A stretch of DNA of 64,000 bases. Source: Pseudomonadales bacterium (lineage in GTDB: Bacteria; Pseudomonadota; Gammaproteobacteria; Pseudomonadales; UBA7239). Under the pieces are notes generated by a model. The model saw only the letters and a list, made by a program, of their open reading frames with translations, was not told the DNA's origin and did no database searches. The position numbers were made by a program, and so were the translations under genes. The DNA is taken from contig JAWLAB010000006.1 of the NCBI GenBank assembly GCA_041395665.1, positions 62,001 through 126,000 of the forward strand, read 5' to 3'. Positions 54,110 to 61,927 of this stretch are shown here, one piece after another (the first letter of the stretch is position 1; every line of letters starts with the position of its first letter).

Positions 54110-55945
54110 ATGGCGTTTGATAGTCAGTCATTTCTGGCTTCTGTCACTAGCCATCCTGGTGTTTACCAGATGTACGGCGTTAAAATGCAGGGCGAAGCAG
54201 AGTCGCTACTGTATGTCGGTAAAGCCGGCAATCTTAAAAAAAGACTTTCCAGTTATTTTCGCACTAGTGGTTTAGGTCCTAAAACACAGGCGTTGGTTTC
54301 GCGTATCGCACGCATTGAATTGACGGTAACGAGCAGTGAAACTGAAGCGTTGATACTCGAACAGAATCTGATTAAAGCGCATCACCCGCCGTATAACATT
54401 TTATTGCGCGATGACAAATCCTACCCGTATATTTTTTTGAGCGAAGGTGAAACCTATCCGCGCTTGTCTTTTCATCGCGGCGCAAAACAGAAGAAAGGCC
54501 GCTACTTTGGCCCGTTTCCTAACAGCGGCGCAGTGCGTGAGAGTCTCAATTTTTTGCAGAAGTTTTCGCGTGTGCGCCAGTGTGAAGATTCGTTCTTTCG
54601 CAACCGCAGCCGTCCGTGTTTGCAGTATCAAATTCATCGCTGTTCTGGTTCTTGCGTGGGTTTGATTTCGCCTGAACAGTACGCCAAAGATGTGGAAACC
54701 ACTGCGCTGTTTTTGACAGGGCAAGAACAGCGCGTGATGGAAATACTGGCAAGCGATATGGAAAGTGCAGCAGAGGCGTTGCACTTTGAGCGCGCAGCCG
54801 AGTTGCGCGACCGCATTGCCAGTTTGCGCAGCGTGCAAGAGCAGCAAGCGGTGGAGCAGGGCGCGGCGATCAATGCCGATATTTTTGCCTGTGCACAGCA
54901 AGCGGGCGCAGTGTGTGTGCAAGTGCTGTTTGTGCGACAAGGGCGCATTCTCGGCAGCCGCAGTTATTTTCCCTCTTTATCGGTGGAAGAAGAAACAGCG
55001 CAAGTGTTGGAGAGTTTTGTCGCGCAATTTTATTTGGGTGCAGAGCGTGAGATTCCTGCGGAAGTGATTTTGTCGATAGCGGCTGCAGGAGAACACGCGG
55101 CTTTGCAGGCGGCGTTAACAGCGCGCGCCCATCGCAAAGTGTTGGTGAGTACCAGTGTGCGCACGCATCGTCAACAGTGGCTCACGATAGCGAGCAAAGC
55201 GGCACAAGAAAATTTATTGCAAAAATTAGCGAGCAAACAAAATATCGAAGCGCGTTTTGAAGCGCTGCGCGAGGTGTTGGGTTTGGATGCCGTGCCAGAG
55301 CGTATTGAATGTTTCGATATCAGTCATTCTTCTGGCGAAGCGACGGTGGCTTCTTGCGTGGTGTTTGATCGCCAAGGCGCACGCAAAAGTGATTATCGAC
55401 GTTTCAACATTGAAGGTATTACCGCAGGTGATGATTACGCCGCGATGAAACAAGCGTTGACGCGCCGCTATCGCCGCTTAAAAGAAAATGACGGCGTGCT
55501 GCCTGATATTTTGTTGATCGACGGCGGCAAAGGTCAGCTCACGCAAGCCGTTGAAGTAATAGAAGAATTGCAAATTGCCGGCATGTTGCTGGTGGGTGTC
55601 GCCAAAGGCGCAACGCGCAAAGCGGGATTTGAACAATTGTTTGTGCACGGTGAATCGGTAGCGCGCATCCCGCCGGCTGATTCACCGGCGTTGCATTTGA
55701 TTCAACAAGTGCGCGATGAGGCACATCGTTTTGCTGTTGCAGGCCACACCACGCGGCGCGATAAAAAACGCACCGCTTCACCCTTGGAAGGTATTGCGGG
55801 TGTTGGGCCGACGCGCCGTCGTGCGTTGTTGCGACATTTTGGCGGCTTGCAAGAAATTATTCGCGCGAGTGCTGATGATATTGCGCGCGTGCATGGCATT
55901 AGCCGTGAATTAGCTGATACGATTCACGCGCATTTACATTCGTAA
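54110..55945 (+). CDS. uvrC: Excinuclease ABC subunit C
   Basis: UvrC makes the two incisions in nucleotide excision repair. From ATG 54110 (a TTG at 54104 is an alternative) it has 611 residues. The N-terminal GIY-YIG nuclease has GVYQMYGV and LLYVGKAGNLKKRLSSYF. Next is a Cys-containing linker (RPCLQYQIHRCSGSCVG), a UVR helical motif (AAEALHFERAAELRDRIASL), the RNase H-like nuclease (IECFDISHSSGEATVASCVVF, DILLIDGGKGQL) and two C-terminal helix-hairpin-helix motifs (LEGIAGVGPTRRRALLRHFG). All catalytic parts are intact. It is co-oriented with gacA and probably co-transcribed. Confidence 0.98.
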   Translation: MAFDSQSFLASVTSHPGVYQMYGVKMQGEAESLLYVGKAGNLKKRLSSYFRTSGLGPKTQALVSRIARIELTVTSSETEALILEQNLIKAHHPPYNILLRDDKSYPYIFLSEGETYPRLSFHRGAKQKKGRYFGPFPNSGAVRESLNFLQKFSRVRQCEDSFFRNRSRPCLQYQIHRCSGSCVGLISPEQYAKDVETTALFLTGQEQRVMEILASDMESAAEALHFERAAELRDRIASLRSVQEQQAVEQGAAINADIFACAQQAGAVCVQVLFVRQGRILGSRSYFPSLSVEEETAQVLESFVAQFYLGAEREIPAEVILSIAAAGEHAALQAALTARAHRKVLVSTSVRTHRQQWLTIASKAAQENLLQKLASKQNIEARFEALREVLGLDAVPERIECFDISHSSGEATVASCVVFDRQGARKSDYRRFNIEGITAGDDYAAMKQALTRRYRRLKENDGVLPDILLIDGGKGQLTQAVEVIEELQIAGMLLVGVAKGATRKAGFEQLFVHGESVARIPPADSPALHLIQQVRDEAHRFAVAGHTTRRDKKRTASPLEGIAGVGPTRRRALLRHFGGLQEIIRASADDIARVHGISRELADTIHAHLHS

Positions 55946-55977
55946 AACTATTGATCTAAAAATACAGAGGAAACGGC

Positions 55978-56880
55978 ATGAAATACTGGGTCTCACTGGT
56001 CAACACCACGGAAGTGGATCAATTTGTTGCCATCGCACAGAAAGCGGAAGAATTGGGTTTTGAAGGGATTACCGTGCCAGATCACCTCGTGTATCCCACA
56101 AAAATTGAAACGCCGTACCCGTACACACCAGACGGCAAAGTATGGTGGCCAAAAACCAATCCGTGGATGGATCCGTGGGTGACGCTAACTGCTTTGGGCG
56201 TTGCCACTAAAACACTGCGCTTGGCGACCAATATTTATTTGGCAGCACTGCGCGACCCTTTCACGGTGGCGCGTGCCACTGCAGCGGCGGCTATCCTCAC
56301 CAATAATCGCGTGGCTTGCGGTGTGTCTGCCGGTTGGATCAAAGAAGAGTTTGATTTGATGGGCATTGATTTTTCCGCGCGCGGTCGTCGTTTGGATGAA
56401 GTGATCGCCTGCGTACAGCAGTTGCACAGTGGCGAAGTGGTTTCACATCACGGCGAATTTTTTCACTACGATGAAGTGATTCATTCACCCGTGCCGACAC
56501 AAAAAATGCCCGTGTGGGTGGGTGGTGCCAGCAAAGCGGCATTTCAACGCGCGGCTAATAATGACGGTTGGTTGGGTGTGCCATCAAAGAACAAACGCTT
56601 GGCAGAGATCGTCAATATTTTGATGGAGCTGCGCAAAGCGAACGGAAAATACGGTCAGCCGTTTGATGTCGTGTTGAGCCCGATGGAATTGATGACCAAA
56701 GAGTTTTTGGATTCGCTCGACCCAGCAGCGACTTATCATTCCAGTGTGTTGCCGTGGACGCCGTCACCTTGGGGGCGCGCATTTTGGGTGGAAGAGGGCG
56801 AAGATCATCGCGAACTCGCAGTGAAATTCCGCGCGATGGAGCGTTTCAAAGCTATGATGCAGCAAGTGGGCGTGTGGTGA
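55978..56880 (+). CDS. LLM-class (luciferase-like) flavin/F420-type oxidoreductase
   Basis: A 300-residue TIM-barrel protein of the luciferase-like monooxygenase superfamily, close to the TIGR03619 group. Signatures include AQKAEELGFEGITVPDHLVYP, LATNIYLAALRDPFTVARATAA, RVACGVSAGWIKEEFDLMGIDFSARGRRLDEVI and MPVWVGGASKAAFQRAAN. The family often uses F420 in actinobacteria but FMN in proteobacteria; the sequence does not decide. It sits between uvrC and pgsA, separating a pair that is often adjacent. The substrate is unknown. Confidence 0.88.
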   Translation: MKYWVSLVNTTEVDQFVAIAQKAEELGFEGITVPDHLVYPTKIETPYPYTPDGKVWWPKTNPWMDPWVTLTALGVATKTLRLATNIYLAALRDPFTVARATAAAAILTNNRVACGVSAGWIKEEFDLMGIDFSARGRRLDEVIACVQQLHSGEVVSHHGEFFHYDEVIHSPVPTQKMPVWVGGASKAAFQRAANNDGWLGVPSKNKRLAEIVNILMELRKANGKYGQPFDVVLSPMELMTKEFLDSLDPAATYHSSVLPWTPSPWGRAFWVEEGEDHRELAVKFRAMERFKAMMQQVGVW

Positions 56881-56906
56881 GCTTGCGAATACCGTAGAAT
56901 CGAGCC

Positions 56907-57467
56907 ATGAACTTACCCAACCTCCTATCGCTGCTGCGCATCCTGCTCATTCCGCTGTTTGTGTTGCTGTTTTATATGCCGATGCAATGGACGAACTTGC
57001 TGTGTGCATTTGTTTTTGGTTTGGCGTGCGCAACAGATTGGTTGGACGGTTATCTCGCGCGCAAATGGAATCAAACCACACCTTTCGGTGCGTTTATTGA
57101 TCCGGTAGCCGATAAATTGATGGTGGTGGTGGCGCTGGTTTTATTGGTCAATCGTTATCCGCATATTTGGTTTGTGTTGCCAACGATTGTGATTATTTGC
57201 CGCGAAATTGTGGTGTCTGCACTGCGTGAATGGATGGCGGAATTGGGCAAACGCGCGAGTGTCGCCGTGTCTTATGTCGGAAAAGTGAAAACGGCGATGC
57301 AGATGGTGGCGCTATTGTTACTACTGGGTGCTTATAAAGATGCTAGTTGGATTGCGATTGCAGGTATTGCTTGTTTGTATATTGCTGCAGCGTTGACGCT
57401 GTGGTCCATGCTGGCCTACCTGAAAGCGGCGTGGCCAGATTTACAACAAGGTATGGACAAGCGCTGA
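56907..57467 (+). CDS. pgsA: CDP-diacylglycerol-glycerol-3-phosphate 3-phosphatidyltransferase
   Basis: PgsA makes phosphatidylglycerol phosphate, the committed step to phosphatidylglycerol and cardiolipin. The 186 residues open with MNLPNLLSLLRILLIPLFVL and contain the CDP-alcohol transferase motif DWLDGYLAR...GAFIDPVADKL (pattern DG-x2-AR-x8-G-x3-D-x3-D), all residues present. Several membrane helices follow. It is in the uvrC-pgsA region typical of gammaproteobacteria. Its end is two bases from the convergent DUF4870-like gene. Confidence 0.96.
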   Translation: MNLPNLLSLLRILLIPLFVLLFYMPMQWTNLLCAFVFGLACATDWLDGYLARKWNQTTPFGAFIDPVADKLMVVVALVLLVNRYPHIWFVLPTIVIICREIVVSALREWMAELGKRASVAVSYVGKVKTAMQMVALLLLLGAYKDASWIAIAGIACLYIAAALTLWSMLAYLKAAWPDLQQGMDKR

Positions 57468-57469
57468 GT

Positions 57470-57856
57470 TTATTTGATTAAACGCAACGCAAACGGTACA
57501 CGAAACGGTTTGCCATCCGATGTGGCAACAGCGCCCATCACGCAGAACACTAAATTGCATAACCATGCAGCAATGACTACTAAAAATCCTACCAAAATTA
57601 ATGTCAGTATTTTTCCGGCAATCAAAATCAAAATAAAAGTAATACCCCAGTTCAATGACTCTTTGGCCTGATCTTGCACATAAGCATCATCTTTTTTAAT
57701 GAGATAAAAAATTAGCCCCGGAATAAATGTAAACAGGACACTGCCTAGCCAGCAAAGCAGCGCAAGATTTTTGCTGTCTTGTGATGGTGGAGTGGCGTTG
57801 TCAGCGCTAGCAGTGGGCTCGTTAACGACGGGTGTGTTGTCTGGGGTCTGTTCCAT
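57470..57856 (-). CDS. DUF4870-like small membrane protein
   Basis: A 128-residue protein: a polar N-terminus of about 40 residues (PDNTPVVNEPTASADNATPP), then LALLCWLGSVLFTFIPGLIFYLI, a short charged loop (KKDDAYVQDQAKESLNW), and a second hydrophobic hairpin (ITFILILIAGKILTLILVGFLVVI). 'DDAYVQDQAKESLNW' matches the conserved loop of DUF4870/TM2-like proteins, whose role is not known. I use the ATG at 57856 because GGAG lies nine bases upstream; the frame is open 33 bases further. It follows the unknown 173-residue gene on the same strand. Confidence 0.8.
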   Translation of the reverse strand: MEQTPDNTPVVNEPTASADNATPPSQDSKNLALLCWLGSVLFTFIPGLIFYLIKKDDAYVQDQAKESLNWGITFILILIAGKILTLILVGFLVVIAAWLCNLVFCVMGAVATSDGKPFRVPFALRLIK

Positions 57857-57889
57857 GTGTCTGTACTCCAAGTAAAGATAACAGGGCAA

Positions 57890-58411
57890 TTATGCGCTAC
57901 TTTTTTCCGCATAACGCTGATAGCCAGCGGCGAGTATGCCAATGGCTTCTTCCATGTCATCCGTTTTATCGGCAATGCTCATCAACAGTGAAGCGTTGGA
58001 TTCATACACGGTTTCGCGCAACAAACCTTTGCCGCGCGCGCGATCAAAAACTGGCAGTAAGCCGATAATGTTTTGTCGAATAATGCCCATTTCTAGCGGG
58101 TGGCGCGTGCCATTTCGTAGCAGCAAATAAATGTGCAGCATGAAGGTGTACATCAGCGTTTCTTCTACGCTATTGCCCGAAGCCAGCGCGTGTATCGCTT
58201 GCTGCATGATGCTGCGATCCGCTAACACTTCCATCTTCACCATTTCATTGGCGAGCGCGATATAGCCGGGCAATTGTGCCTTCACTGCCTCGTACTGCGT
58301 TTCATCCAGCGAGGTTTTGGCGGCGACTAAATAGCCAATCAATAATTGCTGTAAATGGGCGGGGGATGCGCTGTTCGTCATAAGGATTTCGTGCGGTGGT
58401 TTTTCTGCCAT
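57890..58411 (-). CDS. Uncharacterised 173-residue soluble protein
   Basis: I do not recognise the family. The product is mostly helical with no signal peptide or membrane span. Features are HLQQLLIGYLVAAKTSLDETQ, ALASGNSVEETLMYTFMLHIYLLLRNG, and a closing MLIN-free region SIADKTDDMEEAIGILAAGYQRY. It looks like an ordinary folded cytoplasmic protein with compositional bias like its neighbours. The start is uncertain: ATG 58411 or ATG 58381, neither with a strong ribosome site. It is divergent from recC and upstream of the DUF4870-like gene (34-base gap), so those two may be co-transcribed. Confidence 0.7.
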   Translation of the reverse strand: MAEKPPHEILMTNSASPAHLQQLLIGYLVAAKTSLDETQYEAVKAQLPGYIALANEMVKMEVLADRSIMQQAIHALASGNSVEETLMYTFMLHIYLLLRNGTRHPLEMGIIRQNIIGLLPVFDRARGKGLLRETVYESNASLLMSIADKTDDMEEAIGILAAGYQRYAEKSSA

Positions 58412-58525
58412 GATACAGGGATGATGATGGGTTGCCTATTGTTCATACGACACAAGATGTCGTATGGCTGTGTCATCATGATTTTGCTAAAAGTAGTTTC
58501 AATTAAAAACAAAGAAGGATTTGCA

Positions 58526-61500
58526 ATGGCGTTTGTTTCGCATTTTTCCAACCGTATTGAATCATTGCGCGATGCCTGTTTGCAGCAGTTAGCGCAGCCG
58601 TTAGCAAATCCACTGGCAGCGGAATATGTGCTGGTGGATAACACAGTAATGGGGCAGTGGCTTTTGTTGCAGTTGGCGCAGCAGCAGGGCGTTGCTGCCA
58701 ATATCCGTTGTGTTCAACCGCACGAATTGTTTTGGTTGCTGGTGCGCGCGGTGGTGGCTGCGGATATTCCCAAGCAGACGCCACTCTCCAAGCAAGAAAT
58801 GTTGTGGAAACTCTACGGGTTTTTTGGTGATACAAGTTTGTTATCACAAAAATCGATGCAGCCAGTAAAGAATTATTTACAGGGTGATAGCGAGGCATCG
58901 CTCAAGCGTTATCAATTATCTGCCACGATTGCTGATTTATTCGATCAGTATTTGATTTATCGCCCTGAAAAAATGCAAGCGTGGGAAAAAGGCAAAGAGA
59001 TTGCAGAGAGTGAGCAGTGGCAGGCGCTGTTGTGGCAAAAATTAACGGCAACGATGGGTGATGCGGCTAAAAAACAACAGCATCACCGCGCTGCCATTGA
59101 GTTTCAGTTATTGGATGTACTGAATAAAAAATCCAGCACAGACATTGTGCCTAGCCTGCCGATGCAGAGGCTCAGTGTGTTTGGTATCACTTCTATGCCA
59201 CCGCATTTGCAGGAGATGTTGTTGCTGCTGGGCAAACATATTCCTGTGGATTTATTTGTGCTGAACCCCTGCCAGCATTATTGGTTTGATGTGCAATCGG
59301 CTAAAAGCATGCTGAAAAATCAACAGAAAAAAAGTTTGAGTGATGGTGTGATTGGCAATCCGCTATTGGCTAGCCAAGGGCAGCAAGTAAAAGATTTTGT
59401 TGGCGGTTTGTACGCCAAGTTGGATCAATATCCTTTTGAGGAGCGGGAATATTACGAGGCAGCTGGGAAAGACAGTTTGCTGCATTGCATACAGCAGGAA
59501 ATTTTAGATCTGCAATATCGCGGTGAAATGGCAACGCTGACCGAGTTGCCCAATGCAGCTAATCAACAGTGTGTGCCAATAGAAGATTTACAAAAAAAGG
59601 TAAGCAGTATTCAGATCCACAGTTGCCACAGCCCGCTGCGTGAAGTGGAAGTGTTGCACGATCAACTGTCAGCGCTGTTTGCGCAAGATAAAACGCTAAA
59701 ACCACGCGATGTGGTGGTGATGATGCCGCAAGTCGCGCCTTATGTGCCGTATATCGACACCGTGTTTGGTGCGACAAAATATGCATTGCCATATCACATC
59801 AGCGATCGCACTTGGTTGGAAGAAGTACCAATGTTGCATGCGCTCGATTTTTTATTGTCACTGCCCGAAAATCGTTTTCCATTAACGGATATTCTCGCCT
59901 TGTTAGAAGTGCCTGCGGTGCAGGCACGATTTGCGATTGATCGCGATGGTTATGAGCGCTTAAAAACTTGGTTGAGCGATGCGGGAGCGCGTTGGGGATT
60001 GGATGCCGCGCATCGTGAGCAGTGCCAGTTGCCTGCGTACAGCGAGTTCAGTTGGGAATTTGCCATCAATCGTCTGCTGGCAGGTTACGGCATGATGCAG
60101 GCAGTGAGTGAGCCAGTAGCGATGGCGGACGAGCAGTTGTCTGTTATGCCTTTCGACGAAGTGGAAGGTGGCAGCGCTGCATTGCTCGACAGCTTTTTGC
60201 AGTGTTGGCAGCAACTCAAAAAATATCGCACCTTGTTAGCAGAAGCTGCTACACCAGATGTGTGGGTAGAAAAACTGCACGCGTTGCTTGATGATTTTTT
60301 TGTCGCACAAGATGATGACGAACTTTTAGCTTTGCGTGAAATTCGCAAACAAATAGCACAGTTGCGACAAGCAAATGTGTGGTGTGCAGAAATCATCGAT
60401 TTATCCGTGGTGCGCGCCGTATTGCAGCCATCGTTGCAAGCGCCATCGCAAGGTAAGCATCCGTGGCGTGAGGGCGTAAAGTTTTGCAGTTTGATGCCGA
60501 TGCGCGGTGTGCCATTTCGCGTGGTGATGATGTTGGGCATGAATCAAAATGATTACCCCAAGCGACATACAGCAGCAAGTTTTGATGTGATGCGCAAAGA
60601 TTATCGTCCTGGTGATCGCTCGCGCCGCGTGGATGACCGTTGGTTGTTTTTGGAAGCACTGCTCTCCGCGCGCGATGTGTTTCATGTGAGTTATGTAGGG
60701 CGCGATCAACGCAAAAATGAAGTGCGCCAACCTTCCGTCGTTGTTTCGGAACTGATGGATTATTTACGCGACGGTTATCGCTTGGATGCGCGTGATGATA
60801 CAGACGGCAAGTTATTGCTGCAATGCTTGGTGCAGGAGCATCCGTTGCAACCGTTTAGTCGAGAATATTTTGTCGATGATAAAAACAGAAAGCTGCTGTC
60901 GTTCAATAAACAGGCTTTTACAATTGCGTCTCATCGTGAAAATAGAGTAGAGAGTGCAAGCGATGATACTTGGCTGCAATCCAAGAAAACTAAAGAAGTG
61001 GTGGAAGTGTCGCTCGATAGTTTTGTGAAATTCTTTACCGACCCTGAGCGGTGGTTTTTTGGTGAAAAGCACAAAAAAGTGTCACTCAAAACTTATGATG
61101 AGTCCGTGTCATCGGATGATGTGATGGAATTGGAGTCTGGTCTTGGCACTTGGGCATTGAAAGATGCCTTCCGTCAAATGGCGGATGCTATCTCGCCTAC
61201 AGGGGATGAAGAACAACGCAAAACAACGGTCATTGCAGCGGTAAAAAGCCAATGGCAAGCCGAAGGAAAATGGCCTTTGGGTGCAACGGGCGATCATCTG
61301 CAACAAAAATATTTGCAGGAAATGACGGCACATTGGCTGGATGCCAAACATTCCATCATCGGTGAGCCTGTTACGCATGCAGGGCAGTGGCAATGCAAAA
61401 CCAGTTTGGGTGATCTGAAAATCAATGGCGAGTTGCCGTGTTTAGGCGATACGCTATTTTTTCACACCGCCAGCAAGTTCAGCGAAAAACATCAATTCAA

Positions 61501-61927
61501 ATTGACGATTCAGTCTGCCTTCGCTGGTGTAGCCATGAAAGAGGCGGTAATAAAATCGGCGGCATTTTTTTGGGATGGAAAAAATGACGACAATTTTCTG
61601 ATACAAGAAAAAAACAATGAAAAGTTAATGGAAGTATTAGCAGGTTTGTACATGCAATACCGCGAAGGCGGCTTGCCATTTTTGTCTGACGCATCCTTGG
61701 AATATCAAGAGAAACATGCAAAGAAAGAAGGGGTGGAAGAATGGGAAGCGATTATTGATAACGCTTGGGATGGTGATGGCTACGGCAGCAACGGTGCAGG
61801 TGAAGATATTCAAAAAGTGGCGTATTACATCAGCAAACAACGGCTGCTAGACCCTGTGTTTAAAACCGTTGCAAAGACCATTGCTGCCGCCAGAGCGCGG
61901 TGGAAAGCGAAGGAGGTGAAATCATGA
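58526..61927 (+). CDS. recC: Exodeoxyribonuclease V subunit RecC
   Basis: RecC is the scaffold of RecBCD: it splits the duplex and reads Chi. The open frame begins at 58355, but AAGGA seven bases before ATG 58526 and the family-like start (MAFVSHFSNRIESL) set the gene there, giving 1133 residues (E. coli 1122). Conserved parts include VDNTVMGQWLLLQLAQQ (inactive helicase motif I region), LSVFGITSMPPHLQEML, IHSCHSPLREVEVLHDQLSALF, and the VKFCSLMPMRGVPFRVVMMLGMN stretch. That last stretch is followed by NDYPKRH and GDRSRRVDDRWLFLEALLSAR. It overlaps recB by four bases (ATGA). Confidence 0.96.
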   Translation: MAFVSHFSNRIESLRDACLQQLAQPLANPLAAEYVLVDNTVMGQWLLLQLAQQQGVAANIRCVQPHELFWLLVRAVVAADIPKQTPLSKQEMLWKLYGFFGDTSLLSQKSMQPVKNYLQGDSEASLKRYQLSATIADLFDQYLIYRPEKMQAWEKGKEIAESEQWQALLWQKLTATMGDAAKKQQHHRAAIEFQLLDVLNKKSSTDIVPSLPMQRLSVFGITSMPPHLQEMLLLLGKHIPVDLFVLNPCQHYWFDVQSAKSMLKNQQKKSLSDGVIGNPLLASQGQQVKDFVGGLYAKLDQYPFEEREYYEAAGKDSLLHCIQQEILDLQYRGEMATLTELPNAANQQCVPIEDLQKKVSSIQIHSCHSPLREVEVLHDQLSALFAQDKTLKPRDVVVMMPQVAPYVPYIDTVFGATKYALPYHISDRTWLEEVPMLHALDFLLSLPENRFPLTDILALLEVPAVQARFAIDRDGYERLKTWLSDAGARWGLDAAHREQCQLPAYSEFSWEFAINRLLAGYGMMQAVSEPVAMADEQLSVMPFDEVEGGSAALLDSFLQCWQQLKKYRTLLAEAATPDVWVEKLHALLDDFFVAQDDDELLALREIRKQIAQLRQANVWCAEIIDLSVVRAVLQPSLQAPSQGKHPWREGVKFCSLMPMRGVPFRVVMMLGMNQNDYPKRHTAASFDVMRKDYRPGDRSRRVDDRWLFLEALLSARDVFHVSYVGRDQRKNEVRQPSVVVSELMDYLRDGYRLDARDDTDGKLLLQCLVQEHPLQPFSREYFVDDKNRKLLSFNKQAFTIASHRENRVESASDDTWLQSKKTKEVVEVSLDSFVKFFTDPERWFFGEKHKKVSLKTYDESVSSDDVMELESGLGTWALKDAFRQMADAISPTGDEEQRKTTVIAAVKSQWQAEGKWPLGATGDHLQQKYLQEMTAHWLDAKHSIIGEPVTHAGQWQCKTSLGDLKINGELPCLGDTLFFHTASKFSEKHQFKLTIQSAFAGVAMKEAVIKSAAFFWDGKNDDNFLIQEKNNEKLMEVLAGLYMQYREGGLPFLSDASLEYQEKHAKKEGVEEWEAIIDNAWDGDGYGSNGAGEDIQKVAYYISKQRLLDPVFKTVAKTIAAARARWKAKEVKS